Of a DNA stretch of 64,000 nt, positions 25,129 through 35,452 are shown in pieces. The translations under genes and the position numbers were made by a program. Each line of letters begins with the position of its first letter. Position 1 is the stretch's first letter. The notes under the pieces are model-generated. The model did no database searches and was not told the DNA's origin. It worked only from the letters and a program-made list of their open reading frames with translations. Source of the stretch: Roseivirga sp. UBA6052 (GTDB taxonomy: Bacteria; Bacteroidota; Bacteroidia; Cytophagales; Cyclobacteriaceae); contig DIYO01000006.1 of NCBI GenBank assembly GCA_002427755.1, positions 15,270 to 79,269 on the forward strand, read 5' to 3'.

Positions 25129-28100
25129 CTATCTATTCCTTTTTGCCTTTTTCAAGGCAATGTCATAGTCATCAGGCGTGCCTTTGATATTGATATTTAC
25201 GAATCGCGTTTTTCTAGTCTCGTCTCGATAAATAATATCATCAACTTGTTCTGAATTATCTCTATTTTTTCTGCCAAAGATTTTCTGAACACCTGCACGT
25301 GCAATCACTTTAAGTGGAATACGCATATCATATTCCATATCTAAATCGACTCCCTGTGTTCCGGAAATTTCAAAATAACCCAGACTGGTATTCAGGTTCA
25401 TTTTAGGAATAATAAGATCACCGTTTTGGAGTTTGAGATTGTTTTTCAATGTATCGAATCTCACTAGGTTCAGGTTCTTGTCAGTAAAGAAACTCGACAT
25501 AGCGCTGAAAGGAGAGAAGTTGACCAAACTGCCTTGTACTACCTCAATATCAATATCAAGCTCTGCTTCATCAACAGCAGGTACTAAATCAGGGTGAACA
25601 TGTATAATACCAGAAACTGCTCCAGTCAGTTTACCATGCAGGTTATCTGAGATTAATTGGTCTTGCCCGAAATTATCGAACTTGAAGAGTAACTTATCCA
25701 AGTCGATATTCTCTAATTCCATATTAGGTTTGAGGTAAATAAACTCTGGATTTGAACCATTAAAGTATCCGTTCATTCTCATCTGCCCACCTGCAGCATT
25801 TAAGCGCATGGTATCTATATAGATATAATGGTTCTCCTGCATATTACCCTTCAGCTTGAATTCCTCTAGTAAATACTTGTGGTAATTCATTTTGTCTATA
25901 TCTACCTCGAACTCTAAGTCAGTAAAAGGAACCTCAAAAATGTTGAATCCATCCTCATGGTCTACCGTACCTGTTGCTTCATCAGGTTCGGCAGGGATAT
26001 AAGAAAAGAGTTGATCAAAATCGAGGTTAGGACTAGTAAGTTTGAATGTATGAGGTTTCTTAATGCTGTCTTGTTTCAGGTGAATGTTAGCATCTACGGT
26101 GAGGCTAGAATTGCCAACACTGCCACCAAAATCTGAGATCAGTAATTCCGTGCTGTCGGCATATATCTCTCCGGCAAAACCTTTTAAACGAACCCCGTGC
26201 TCTTTCATGTAAGCGCTTAATGGATCCAGCGAAAGGTTTACGGATTTTAAGTTGTTTTCAAATGTCATTTCGGAATGTCCATGAAAAAGTACATTCTGGA
26301 ATTCTTCGCTTCGATAATCTTCAGGCACGTAGTTTTCTCCGTTGTATGAGAAAACATCTTGGAGTTGAATGACTTTAGAATCAAGATCAAAATCTATGAT
26401 TGATTTTCCATTAGGGTTTTCTTGAAACCAAAGATCGTAATGGTTGAGTCGGCCATTAAAATGAAAATCACTTTGATCCAACATGCCTCTAAAATCTATT
26501 ACATTGAAATCCGTAGAATCAATAATCACATCTGCATTGAAATCGTGTAATTCATGTGGGTAATTAGTTAAACCGGCATAGAGGTCTTTGATGAAAAACT
26601 CACCCAATGGGAGGTAAGGTGACTCCGTAAAAGCTCTGGCAGTGGTTTTAAATTGAAAACCCATAGTGAAGTTTTTTACCTGTTCATTAAAACCTTCAGT
26701 TAAGCTATCCACTTTGGTTATCTCATAAATGTCTATCAGATTAGATTCAATATTCATATTTACATCTACCGGAATATCAGTATGATGGAGAATAGCCGGA
26801 AGGTCAGAGATATCTGCTGTAATGGAGATGTCTGATTGGCCTGCTTTCAAGCTGAACTGTTCAACTACTGCTTTATGACCATCCATTTCAGCTTTTATAT
26901 TTAAATCCTTAATTGGTAGATGAAAATCTGGACTCGAGAAACTCAGGTTTTCGACAGTTAATTCTGTAAAGTAACTCTCGTTTAATCTCTCTATGGCTTT
27001 TGAGGGGTCATCAAGGTCTATGATGTCGTGGAAATTCATATCAAGGATTACTTTCCCACTTACATCCTCTAGGTCATCGAGACTCAAAAAATCAACTAAG
27101 AAATCCAGATTGAATTCTGAACTCACGCTCATTTCTATATCTGGTGCATCGAAATTCTTTACGGAGATCGCACCATCAAATTTTCCGGTTTCTGGTGTAG
27201 CGCTAAAATCTTCTATGGTTAGGGCCATGGTCTCTGCAGTGTTTAACTCACCATTGGTAAAATGACCTTTAAAGAAGAGTTCATTTACCGCCTTAGACAC
27301 TTCGGTGTTTTCAACAAATGCTTCTTCGCAGCCAAAATCTATCTCTATATGAGGGGAGGTGCCATACGACGGACCCGCCACCGTTGCATTAAAATAGACT
27401 TGTCCTCCATTCTCATACCTCGAAAAAACAGGATCTAGTTCAGGTGGAGCAAAAGCCAAGAATAGATCGAAATTGGGTTTTTGGCCACTGAATTTCAGGT
27501 CTAAATCAAGATCGTTTTTAACGTCAATACTTCCTTCCATTAAGAATGAAGCACTTTCAACTAGCAACTCAGAAGGGCTAAGATTTAGCAGTTCTTTTTC
27601 CAAATCGTATGATAGCGCAGTATTGAGGCTCAAGTGTTTGTCATGGAGAAAGGAAGTATCTCCCTTGATAATCAGATTGAATAAGAAATCAGTATCGAGA
27701 GACGCTTCGATTTTATCCTCTAAAATGGAGAAACCAGACTCTGCATTTTCAATAAAGACTTCAAAAAGCATATCGTTCATACGATTAAGCTTCATGACAT
27801 CTATATTTTCCAAAGCAATTGACTCTAACTTAAAGTTGGTGCTTGTCGTAGTTTCTGATGATGTGGTGTCATTGGAAGCTTCAATAGGAGATAAGGCTCT
27901 TCCTAAGTTTAATTCACCGTTTTCGTATTGAACCAACTGAATCCCACCGTTGCTCAGCTTGATTTTTTTCACTTCATAATTACCATTGATGATGGACCAT
28001 GCATCGAAACCAATATAAATGTCATCAACATGTACTATCGGCATGCGTCTTGATCTCTTGGTTTCATAGATATTCACATTGTCAAAATCTATGGAGATGT

Positions 28101-28308
28101 AAGGAAAGTTTTCGAAAGGGGAGATGTGGCTATCTTCTATCTGGAATTTGCCCTTGAATGAATTGTTAAGTTGTTTTTGAGCTTCTGCTAGAAGTTCATC
28201 TTGCTTATAATAAGCTACTGCTATCACAGCTCCCAATAGTGTGGTAACTGTTGCAAAAACTAAGATGAACAACCTTGTCCATCTTCTCGATTTACTTCTC
28301 CCTTTCAC
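25129..28308 (-). CDS. AsmA-family envelope protein
   Basis: This is a protein of about 1059 residues. No ATG is available at the 5' end. A GTG at 28308 (then KGRSKSRRWTRLF) precedes the only membrane helix, while a TTG at 28329 would add seven residues. After the N-terminal anchor comes a very long beta-rich periplasmic chain with the AsmA N-terminal pattern (QLNNSFKGKFQIEDSHISPFENFPYISIDFDNV) and an AsmA-like C-terminal domain. AsmA-like proteins are thought to carry phospholipids between membranes. No operon partners are seen. The assignment is strong and the cargo is inferred from the family. Confidence 0.88.
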   Translation of the reverse strand: MKGRSKSRRWTRLFILVFATVTTLLGAVIAVAYYKQDELLAEAQKQLNNSFKGKFQIEDSHISPFENFPYISIDFDNVNIYETKRSRRMPIVHVDDIYIGFDAWSIINGNYEVKKIKLSNGGIQLVQYENGELNLGRALSPIEASNDTTSSETTTSTNFKLESIALENIDVMKLNRMNDMLFEVFIENAESGFSILEDKIEASLDTDFLFNLIIKGDTSFLHDKHLSLNTALSYDLEKELLNLSPSELLVESASFLMEGSIDVKNDLDLDLKFSGQKPNFDLFLAFAPPELDPVFSRYENGGQVYFNATVAGPSYGTSPHIEIDFGCEEAFVENTEVSKAVNELFFKGHFTNGELNTAETMALTIEDFSATPETGKFDGAISVKNFDAPDIEMSVSSEFNLDFLVDFLSLDDLEDVSGKVILDMNFHDIIDLDDPSKAIERLNESYFTELTVENLSFSSPDFHLPIKDLNIKAEMDGHKAVVEQFSLKAGQSDISITADISDLPAILHHTDIPVDVNMNIESNLIDIYEITKVDSLTEGFNEQVKNFTMGFQFKTTARAFTESPYLPLGEFFIKDLYAGLTNYPHELHDFNADVIIDSTDFNVIDFRGMLDQSDFHFNGRLNHYDLWFQENPNGKSIIDFDLDSKVIQLQDVFSYNGENYVPEDYRSEEFQNVLFHGHSEMTFENNLKSVNLSLDPLSAYMKEHGVRLKGFAGEIYADSTELLISDFGGSVGNSSLTVDANIHLKQDSIKKPHTFKLTSPNLDFDQLFSYIPAEPDEATGTVDHEDGFNIFEVPFTDLEFEVDIDKMNYHKYLLEEFKLKGNMQENHYIYIDTMRLNAAGGQMRMNGYFNGSNPEFIYLKPNMELENIDLDKLLFKFDNFGQDQLISDNLHGKLTGAVSGIIHVHPDLVPAVDEAELDIDIEVVQGSLVNFSPFSAMSSFFTDKNLNLVRFDTLKNNLKLQNGDLIIPKMNLNTSLGYFEISGTQGVDLDMEYDMRIPLKVIARAGVQKIFGRKNRDNSEQVDDIIYRDETRKTRFVNINIKGTPDDYDIALKKAKRNR

Positions 28309-28546
28309 AAGAATTAAAGTAATGCCCAATAATTAGAAAGTCTATAGTTAATCTTTAAATTTTCAATATTTAAAATCAGAGCTCGTCTGGTTTTAATCCC
28401 AAGTCGAAACGATTTGTTGGGCTAATTCTTAAAGAATTAAGAATTGCTAAGAGTAATAAATCTTAAGATTACCCCTTGTATTACTGTTGATTGCAAGTTG
28501 AACTTTAAATGATTAAATCGGCTGGTAGGTTAATCGTTAAAATATC

Positions 28547-29335
28547 ATGAAACACGCAATAGTAATCTCCATCATTCTTAGTTTTTTAGGCTTTTGGGTT
28601 AATGCCCAAGAAGTAGATTCTGTTAAAATAGATACTGATAGGCCCACACGTTCTTACAGCCCTAAAACAGTACCAAAAGGACGTTTTTTACTAGAGACAG
28701 GCTTTGAGGTTAACCAAGACAATCACACATCAAGGGTAAATAGAGATGATCTTCAAACTACCTCTACTACCTATAATATTTCCGTTTTAAGATACGGTAT
28801 TACCAAAGGCATTGAATTAAGGTTTTCCCAAGCCCTAGTCAATTTTCAAGATGAAGATACGGGTACGATAATCGAAACTGGTGCAGAACTGACCCCCACA
28901 CTAATAGGGGCTAAGGCTAAGTTGATTGAAAGTAAGCGAGGCAATACAACAGTTTCTTTTTTGGCCCAAGTTGGTGGTTCATTTCTAAGTGATGTTGAAA
29001 CGGGCGCCATCTTAGAAACCATGTTAGTTGTAAGGCATAGCCTTACTGATCGATTAGACTTTGGTTACAACCTGGGAGGTCTTTACGTAGAGAATGTAAT
29101 TGACTATCAGACTTTTGTTAGCGGATATTTAAGCTATGCTGTATCGAACAAAGTGAGTGTTTTTACAGAGTCTTACTATAACAGTGGAGGAGGAGGTCCG
29201 GATATTTCACAGATCCTAGGAGGTTTCCAGTTCAAGCTCAATCCAAAAATTCAGATTGATGTGTTCGGTGGGACAAAGATTGATCCTTTGGCCTCAGATG
29301 TGCTTTTTGGCTTTGGTGCTGGATTCTTATTTTAA
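28547..29335 (+). CDS. Outer-membrane transporter-like beta-barrel (MetA-pathway/phenol type)
   Basis: This is a 262-residue protein with a signal peptide (about 1-20, WVNAQ) and then the N-terminal signature DTDRPTRSYSPKTVPKGRF and alternating hydrophobic strands ending in FGFGAGFLF. That matches the PF13557-like transporter family of Bacteroidota outer membranes. The substrate is unknown. It is divergent from the AsmA gene across a 238-bp region with a small inverted repeat (ATTCTTA...TAAGAAT near 28422) but no other recognised site. Confidence 0.82.
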   Translation: MKHAIVISIILSFLGFWVNAQEVDSVKIDTDRPTRSYSPKTVPKGRFLLETGFEVNQDNHTSRVNRDDLQTTSTTYNISVLRYGITKGIELRFSQALVNFQDEDTGTIIETGAELTPTLIGAKAKLIESKRGNTTVSFLAQVGGSFLSDVETGAILETMLVVRHSLTDRLDFGYNLGGLYVENVIDYQTFVSGYLSYAVSNKVSVFTESYYNSGGGGPDISQILGGFQFKLNPKIQIDVFGGTKIDPLASDVLFGFGAGFLF

Positions 29336-29379
29336 TCTAATTGTATAAGAATCGAGTTCAAATAGCAAGTGAAATAAGA

Positions 29380-29414
29380 AAGCCAATTCATCGATATTTA
29401 TGATGAATTGGCTT
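29380..29414. terminator. Bidirectional hairpin between convergent genes
   Basis: AAGCCAATTCATC and GATGAATTGGCTT form a perfect 13-bp stem with a 9-nt loop. It lies between the ends of the transporter-like gene and the LRR gene and can serve both. Confidence 0.75.
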
Positions 29415-29437
29415 CCAATCTGACGGATTGTATTTTA

Positions 29438-30499
29438 CTAATTACATGCTGTTGTACTCAAGTATTGATGATCCTGTAAACGCGTAGTGGCAATATTTTG
29501 GGTTTCATTAATTCTAATACAGCTTAAATCTGTATTTCGAATAACCCGTAAATCATATAACAAAGATAATTGAGAAAGATTGAGCTCACTTAGTGCATTG
29601 CCCGAAGCCCATAATATCTCAAGCTGAGTATTCCTTTCAAGATTTAAAGTGGTAATATCATTGTAGCTTACCTTCAAATGCTTCAGTTGTGTATTGGTCT
29701 CCGTATTAAGAGTTGTAAGATGATTGCTAGTGGCTAGCAAATATTCAAGCTTATCACAGCCATCTATCTTGAGTGTTTTAAGTTCATTGTTTTCAATATT
29801 AATCCCTTCAAGATTTGGTAAGTCCAAATTCAAAGTTTCGAGATCGTTAAAACCTAATCTAAGTTCCTTCATTTGGGTTTGGTTAATTCCCGTTATACTG
29901 GTTAAAGCATTTGCTGTAGCACTTAAATCTACCAGCTCGTGATTATTACTAAGGTCTAATGTCTGTAAAGCGTTTGCCTCGATTTTTACAGTTTCGAGTT
30001 TGTGGTTATTAGAAAGATCAATTGACTCCAATTCATTTCTTCCGATTAATAATAGGGTAAGCTCTGTGTTGTTACTTAGATCTATGGACTTTAATTCATT
30101 GAAGCTCAACTCTAGTTTTTTCAGTGCCGTGTTTTTACTTAAGTCTACACTTTCAAGACTATTGTGAGAAGCAATAAGCTGCTCTAAATTCACGAAGCCT
30201 TCGATACCTGTTAGATCACTGATCTTGTATTCCTGATTTGAAGTAAAAACATCTAAGCTGGTTACTTCTAATGCGTCCTCTAGCCAGATCTGTCCATTGA
30301 TCTCTCCATCCTTATCTATTCCCCAATGACCAAGGCGAGCTTCAAAGTTGGGATCAGGAATACTTAAAGGCGTCTTAACCGGTGGTTCGGGCTCAATTAT
30401 AGGATCAGGAACAGGGTCTTCTCCCTCAGTGCTACAAGCGAAAAGAAATATTGAAAGTAAAACCAAAAGCTTGGCGCCATTGATACGTTGTGTTGACAT
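29438..30499 (-). CDS. Leucine-rich-repeat surface lipoprotein
   Basis: This is a 353-residue lipoprotein (lipobox ending Cys22, FACSTEG). A Pro/Glu-rich linker (about 28-45) is followed by the segment IPDPNFEARLGHWGIDKDGEINGQI, common at the head of Bacteroidota LRR proteins. Residues about 85-345 carry roughly eleven irregular LRRs of 20-23 residues with the consensus L..LDLSNN.EL..I. It is likely to act in surface adhesion or protein binding. No enzyme domain is present. Confidence 0.92.
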   Translation of the reverse strand: MSTQRINGAKLLVLLSIFLFACSTEGEDPVPDPIIEPEPPVKTPLSIPDPNFEARLGHWGIDKDGEINGQIWLEDALEVTSLDVFTSNQEYKISDLTGIEGFVNLEQLIASHNSLESVDLSKNTALKKLELSFNELKSIDLSNNTELTLLLIGRNELESIDLSNNHKLETVKIEANALQTLDLSNNHELVDLSATANALTSITGINQTQMKELRLGFNDLETLNLDLPNLEGINIENNELKTLKIDGCDKLEYLLATSNHLTTLNTETNTQLKHLKVSYNDITTLNLERNTQLEILWASGNALSELNLSQLSLLYDLRVIRNTDLSCIRINETQNIATTRLQDHQYLSTTACN

Positions 30500-30727
30500 G
30501 GTTTGAGTTTTTGTCGTTTAAAAAATGTTTGACCGATACTGTCAGACGAAGACTCCATGCAATGGTTACGCGAAAGAGAACATCTTTTTTTATTTAATGA
30601 TTGAGGGTGCAGGCGTTAGGGGATTGGATGGTTTAACTGATGAAAATCGCCATCAGATTCCTTATTAATCTAAGTTCGTAGTATATATTGCGGACTGTAT
30701 GTTTCGAGGGACTTGCGAGACCATCTG

Positions 30728-31282
30728 ATGAGAAGAGCTCTATTCTTACTACTATTAGGAATACCTTATATAACCTTCGCACAATCAGGACTACGACTTG
30801 ATGTGGGTCTTGGTGCTTCTTTTCAAGATCAGATTGTATTGGATGGGCAGAGTTATGGAAATCAAGTGTCTTTAGGTGGTAGATTGGGTTTAAGCAAGAC
30901 TTTGGAGTACAAGAGAAATATTCTGTTTAAAGGTGGAGTGGTCTTAAAGTATAATCGATCTCAAAATGAATTTAGACCAGCCAATCTAACCATGAATTAC
31001 TTTGCCCTTCAGGTTCCCCTATATGCAGGTATAAGAGTAAAGAAGGATTGGATATTCTTAGCAGGTATAGGTTTAGAAAGGCATGAAGATTATAATAGCT
31101 TGACTTTTGAAGAGCAGGTTGATCTGCGGATTGATCTTTTGTTTAAAATATTCAGACATATAAATGAGAGACAACAAATCTTTATCTTTTCACATTTTAA
31201 TTTCAATGATTCTCCTTCAATCTCAGGACTTACGAGTCCAAAAAATGGGGTCTATTTAGGGATTAGCTCGGTAATTTTTTAA
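30728..31282 (+). CDS. Outer-membrane beta-barrel-like protein
   Basis: This is a 184-residue protein from ATG 30728 (MRRALFLLLLGIPYITFAQ), giving a signal peptide that ends TFAQ. A TTG at 30713 is a less likely start. The rest alternates polar and hydrophobic residues in strands (LRLDVGLGASFQ, GNQVSLGGRLGLSKT, VYLGISSVIF) and ends in F, as expected of small 8-strand barrels. It is 10 bp upstream of the CotH-like gene and probably forms an operon with it. The upstream 228 bp show no gene. Confidence 0.75.
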   Translation: MRRALFLLLLGIPYITFAQSGLRLDVGLGASFQDQIVLDGQSYGNQVSLGGRLGLSKTLEYKRNILFKGGVVLKYNRSQNEFRPANLTMNYFALQVPLYAGIRVKKDWIFLAGIGLERHEDYNSLTFEEQVDLRIDLLFKIFRHINERQQIFIFSHFNFNDSPSISGLTSPKNGVYLGISSVIF

Positions 31283-31292
31283 TTCTGAAATA

Positions 31293-32519
31293 ATGAGAAA
31301 TCTCTTTAACCGATTATTGCTTTTGAGCTATCTGCTTTTGCTAACTGGTTGCCTTGGCATTAATGCAGATTTTGAATTTTTGGCTCAAAATCCAAGCACC
31401 TTAAATACGGGTAACATAGAAACCGGACTTAAAGTGGCTAATCTAGAAGTAGATCAAACTGAGTTCGATTTCATGTACAATAACTTCGACCAAGAAATCG
31501 AAATTGATGCCTTGTTAAGTGTTTACAAAGGAAATGAGTTACTCATTGATAAAAGAGAAGTTGAGATTGAGATAAAGGGGAATTACAGTGCCAGTTTTGA
31601 CCTAAAACAAATTGGAGTAAAATTTCAATCTTCCTACAACAACAAATCGAGAGATTTAATTGATGCACCCAATTTACCGTTTCACTCATTAGATTTTGTT
31701 AAGGCATTTCGTTTCAGAAACTCAGGTAATGACTTTGTCTATACCATGATAAGGGATATCAGTTTTACTGAATTGGCCAGACAAGCCCAATTAGACTTAG
31801 ACATTATGTACACAGAACAGGTCGTGGTATTTATCAATGATCGTTTTTATGGTTTAATGAATATGAGAACCGAATCAAATGCCAACGGTATGGCACGTCT
31901 TTATGAAGTAAAGAAAGGTGACATAACACTGGGTAAAGTGGTATTTCCAGGAGTAGTTGAAAGGAAAAATGGGGATCGAAGTCGAATAGACAGGTTTCTA
32001 GAGGCTATTGAAAATCAAGAGTTAAGCTTTCTTAAGAGCCAGATTGATCTAGCTAACTTCATTGATTATATGATATTCGAGAGTTATTTAGGGCATTGGG
32101 ATTGGCCTAATAATAATGTTCGGTTCTATGCTATTGATGATGGTCCTTTTCGCTTTGTGCTTTTTGATTTAGATCAAGCAGTAAAAGAAGACATAGGTTT
32201 ATCCCCCATGTTCTTTATCCAAAGAGAAGGTCAAAGTCCGATTAGAGATTTGTTTAATCTCTTGTATTCAGATGCTGAATTTAAAGAAGCGTATGATAAT
32301 CGTTTCAAAAGCTTGATCAATTCTGGTGTATTGAGTCCCCAAAGATTCAACAGTATCGTAGATAATTATATGACGAGAATTGAACATCTGATGCCCACTC
32401 AAATTGAAAAATATAATCAACCGGGTACCATGGCATTATGGTATTGGTATGTGAATAAACTGAAGCAGAATTTTCAATGGAGGGTAGAAGCCATACAACC
32501 AGGCATAGCTGATAACTAG
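31293..32519 (+). CDS. CotH kinase-family lipoprotein
   Basis: This 408-residue protein has a lipoprotein signal (LLLLTGCLG, Cys20) and a CotH atypical protein-kinase fold. Recognisable elements are the ribbon VVVFINDRFYGLMNMRTES, the catalytic stretch FESYLGHWDWPNNNVRFYAIDDGPFRFVLFDLDQAV with its metal-binding DLDQA, and the C-terminal helical region. In Bacillus, CotH phosphorylates spore-coat proteins; in Bacteroidota the outer-surface role is unknown. It is preceded by an outer-membrane barrel gene at 10-bp spacing. Confidence 0.9.
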   Translation: MRNLFNRLLLLSYLLLLTGCLGINADFEFLAQNPSTLNTGNIETGLKVANLEVDQTEFDFMYNNFDQEIEIDALLSVYKGNELLIDKREVEIEIKGNYSASFDLKQIGVKFQSSYNNKSRDLIDAPNLPFHSLDFVKAFRFRNSGNDFVYTMIRDISFTELARQAQLDLDIMYTEQVVVFINDRFYGLMNMRTESNANGMARLYEVKKGDITLGKVVFPGVVERKNGDRSRIDRFLEAIENQELSFLKSQIDLANFIDYMIFESYLGHWDWPNNNVRFYAIDDGPFRFVLFDLDQAVKEDIGLSPMFFIQREGQSPIRDLFNLLYSDAEFKEAYDNRFKSLINSGVLSPQRFNSIVDNYMTRIEHLMPTQIEKYNQPGTMALWYWYVNKLKQNFQWRVEAIQPGIADN

Positions 32520-32589
32520 ATTTAGCTTCTTAAGCTCTAAATAGTGATCAATAAGGAATTACTTTCCTGTAGCGTACTCCATATAAGCC

Positions 32590-33969
32590 TTACTTCCCAA
32601 TACAGAACTTAGAAAATATATTCGCTAAGAGATCATCTGTGGTTATCTCACCCGTAATCTCACCTAGGTAGTGGAGGGCTTGGCGGATGTCCATCGCCAC
32701 AAAGTCATTAGTGACTTGACCATCGATGCCATTGATGACAGCTTGTAGGGAGTTTTTGGTCTGAAGAAGCGAGTCATAATGGCGGATATTGGTGACTACT
32801 GTATCACCTCGTTTGAACTTGTCTAGATTAACGAGCTCGAGTATTCGTGCTTTAAGCTTTTCGACCTGCTCAGGATCTTTAGCAGAAAGAAAGAGCATAT
32901 CCGGATGTTGATTCTGAAGATCAGATACTGTTTGCTCCTTCACCTTATCTAGTTTATTCCCCAATTTCAAAAAGGGTACACCTGTGTTTTCCAAGCGATT
33001 GATCTCCTGATTCATTTCTACAATGTCGAGATCAGCTAGGTCGAATAAATATATAATCAGTGAGGCTTCTTTCATTTTAGCCAAGGAACGCTCCACACCA
33101 ATGGCTTCAATGGTATCAGTTGTTTCTCTTAGTCCTGCAGTGTCGATAAAGCGAAAAGCCACACCACCTATGATGATTTCATCTTCGATAAAGTCACGAG
33201 TTGTTCCAGCAATGTCAGAGACTATAGCTTTCTCTTCGTTTAGTAAGGCATTGAGTAGGGTAGACTTACCAGCATTCGGTTTGCCTGCAATAACCGTGGG
33301 TACACCATTTTTAATCACATTGCCCAGATCGAAAGAATGGATCAGCGCGTTAACTACTTCAAGTAGTGCATTTACTAGCTTCTTTAAATCATCTCTACTG
33401 GCGAACTCCACATCTTCTTCTCCAAAGTCGAGCTCCAGTTCAATCATGGAGGCAAAATGGATTAACTCATTTCTTAAACTCTTGATTTCACCTGAGAAAC
33501 CACCACGCATTTGGTTGAGGGCTGCATTATGGGCTGCTTCAGAATCTGCATTGATGAGATCGGCTACTGCTTCTGCTTGCGCCAAATCGAATTGCCCGTT
33601 CATAAAGGCACGCTTGGTGAATTCACCCGGTTTGGCTGCACGAGCGCCTTTTCTGATAAATAGTTGGATGATTTGGCGGATGATGAAGTTTGACCCATGA
33701 CATGAGATCTCCACTACATTCTCTTTGGTAAACGACTTGGGTGCTATAAACAGCGAAACCAATACTTCGTCTAATATCTTGTCTTTGTCTCGGATTGTGC
33801 CAAAATGAATCGTGTGACTATCCTGTTGCTCCAAGTTTTTCCCTGCAAACACAGTGTTTACCAGTTTAATCGACTCTGGACCACTTAATCGAATTACACC
33901 AATTGCGCCAATACCTTGAGGTGTTGCAAGGGCTATAATCGTATCAGTGTTTTGAGGGATTTGAGACAT
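32590..33969 (-). CDS. mnmE: tRNA modification GTPase MnmE
   Basis: This is a full-length 459-residue MnmE. The N-terminal formyl-tetrahydrofolate domain starts with DTIIALATPQGIGAIGVIRLSG. The inserted G domain has G1 GKPNAGKST, G2/G3 DIAGTTRDF and DTAGLRET, and G4 NKLD. The C-terminal helices end in the invariant FCIGK. With MnmG it installs the cmnm5 group at U34 of several tRNAs. MnmG is not in this window. It is cytoplasmic and a confident call. Confidence 0.98.
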   Translation of the reverse strand: MSQIPQNTDTIIALATPQGIGAIGVIRLSGPESIKLVNTVFAGKNLEQQDSHTIHFGTIRDKDKILDEVLVSLFIAPKSFTKENVVEISCHGSNFIIRQIIQLFIRKGARAAKPGEFTKRAFMNGQFDLAQAEAVADLINADSEAAHNAALNQMRGGFSGEIKSLRNELIHFASMIELELDFGEEDVEFASRDDLKKLVNALLEVVNALIHSFDLGNVIKNGVPTVIAGKPNAGKSTLLNALLNEEKAIVSDIAGTTRDFIEDEIIIGGVAFRFIDTAGLRETTDTIEAIGVERSLAKMKEASLIIYLFDLADLDIVEMNQEINRLENTGVPFLKLGNKLDKVKEQTVSDLQNQHPDMLFLSAKDPEQVEKLKARILELVNLDKFKRGDTVVTNIRHYDSLLQTKNSLQAVINGIDGQVTNDFVAMDIRQALHYLGEITGEITTDDLLANIFSKFCIGK

Positions 33970-34030
33970 GGCGCAAAGATAGGTTTTAAAGCTTGACGTT
34001 AGGTGCCACTAGTTATGTTTCCGTTCACCT

Positions 34031-35452
34031 TTAACTGAACAAATACCAGAATTGTGTTACCAAAAAGCAAACTACAAATCCCATGATGATCGGAAGGATA
34101 CTCGCGACCGTTGTCCATTTAACACTTTTGGTTTCTTTATAAATAGTGTAGATGGTTGTGCTGCATGGGTTGTGCAATAGACTAAAGAGCATGAGGTTGA
34201 TACCTGTTAGTACAGTCCAACCACCCGCAGCCAATACATTAGCAGTATCCATGGTTGAGTCCAGTTCGAACATAACGCCATCACCTGCTCCGAAACCAGC
34301 TAGATTCAAATTAGCTACAGTAAGCATAAGTATGGTAGGGATAATGATTTCATTGGCAGGGATAGCCACTATGTAGGCTAGAAGGATAATCCCGTTTAGC
34401 CCTAAGAACATTCCAAATGGGTCTAACCAGCCAATTAATTGATCGGCTAATGTAAAGTCTCCTAACTTGATATTTGAAACCAGCCAGATCACCGCTCCGG
34501 CAGGCGCTGCAAATACGATAGCTCTCCAAAGAACGATTAAGGTTCTGTCAATAATTGAGGTGTAAATGGTTTGCCAGAATCTTGGCGGTCGATAGGGTGG
34601 TAGCTCTAAAGTGAAAGTAGACACTTCACCTTTCAATACAGTTCTTGAAAGAATCCATGAGGTTAAAAACATAAAGCCAACACCCAATAAGGCAATACCA
34701 ATCACTGATAAAGAGGCGACTGTGGCTGAGAAGGCTTTTGGTACTAGCGCACCGATAAAAATCGTGGCAATTAATATTTGTGTAGGCCAGCGTCCGTTGC
34801 ACAATGAAAAGTTATTCGTGATTATGGCTATTAGTCTTTCTCTCGGACTATCGATGATTCTTGTGGCTACAACACCTGCTGCATTACATCCCCAGCCCAT
34901 GCTCATTGTCAAAGCCTGTTTGCCATGAGCACCACTTTTTCTAAAAAGTGCATCTAGATTGAAAGCTACCCTAGGTAGATAGCCAAAGTCTTCAAGAAGT
35001 GTAAAAAGTGGAAAGAAGATAGCCATAGGAGGGAGCATCACAGAAACTACCCAAGCTACAGCCATATAGATACCGTCAATTAATAAGCCATCTAACCACC
35101 ATGCCAAGCCTATACTTTCCGATAAGTTCTTAAGTGCAGGATAAAGTGTTTCTATCAGGAGGGTAAATAACATACCTGAGGGTAAGTTTGCACCTGATAT
35201 GGTAAGCCATAAGATGATCGACAGGATGCCTATCATAATAGGAAAACCCCATCGCTTACTGGTTACGATTCTATCAATCTTGCTATCAAGTGTATAGTTC
35301 CGCTCCTTACCAGGCATTTCAACTGCTGCCGAAGCAATTTCTGAAGCATCTGTATATAGACTCTCAGTTAATCGATCATGAAAGTTGTCGCCTAACTTCC
35401 ATCTCAATTCTGAGGCTAACTCCACTATAGAATTTTCGGTTTTATTCTCCAT
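34031..35452 (-). CDS. feoB: FeoB permease half (split FeoB, C-terminal part)
   Basis: This is a 473-residue membrane protein that starts at an ATG directly after the stop codon of the FeoB GTPase gene, in the same reading frame. It holds the two Gate regions and nucleoside-recognition motifs of FeoB: VMLPPMAIFFPLFTLLEDFGYLPR, GWGCNAAGVVATRII (Cys-containing pore segment), ANEIIIPTILM and HNPCSTTIYTIYKET. It is predicted to have eight or more helices and transports Fe2+ across the inner membrane. With the 256-residue partner it makes up 729 residues, the normal length of a one-piece FeoB. Confidence 0.93.
   Translation of the reverse strand: MENKTENSIVELASELRWKLGDNFHDRLTESLYTDASEIASAAVEMPGKERNYTLDSKIDRIVTSKRWGFPIMIGILSIILWLTISGANLPSGMLFTLLIETLYPALKNLSESIGLAWWLDGLLIDGIYMAVAWVVSVMLPPMAIFFPLFTLLEDFGYLPRVAFNLDALFRKSGAHGKQALTMSMGWGCNAAGVVATRIIDSPRERLIAIITNNFSLCNGRWPTQILIATIFIGALVPKAFSATVASLSVIGIALLGVGFMFLTSWILSRTVLKGEVSTFTLELPPYRPPRFWQTIYTSIIDRTLIVLWRAIVFAAPAGAVIWLVSNIKLGDFTLADQLIGWLDPFGMFLGLNGIILLAYIVAIPANEIIIPTILMLTVANLNLAGFGAGDGVMFELDSTMDTANVLAAGGWTVLTGINLMLFSLLHNPCSTTIYTIYKETKSVKWTTVASILPIIMGFVVCFLVTQFWYLFS

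Noticed and set aside
27473..27931. 152-codon plus-strand frame
   Set aside because: Antisense to the AsmA-like gene, serine-rich shadow translation without a domain.
33023..33700. 225-codon plus-strand frame
   Set aside because: Antisense to mnmE, whose identity is certain; low-complexity shadow.
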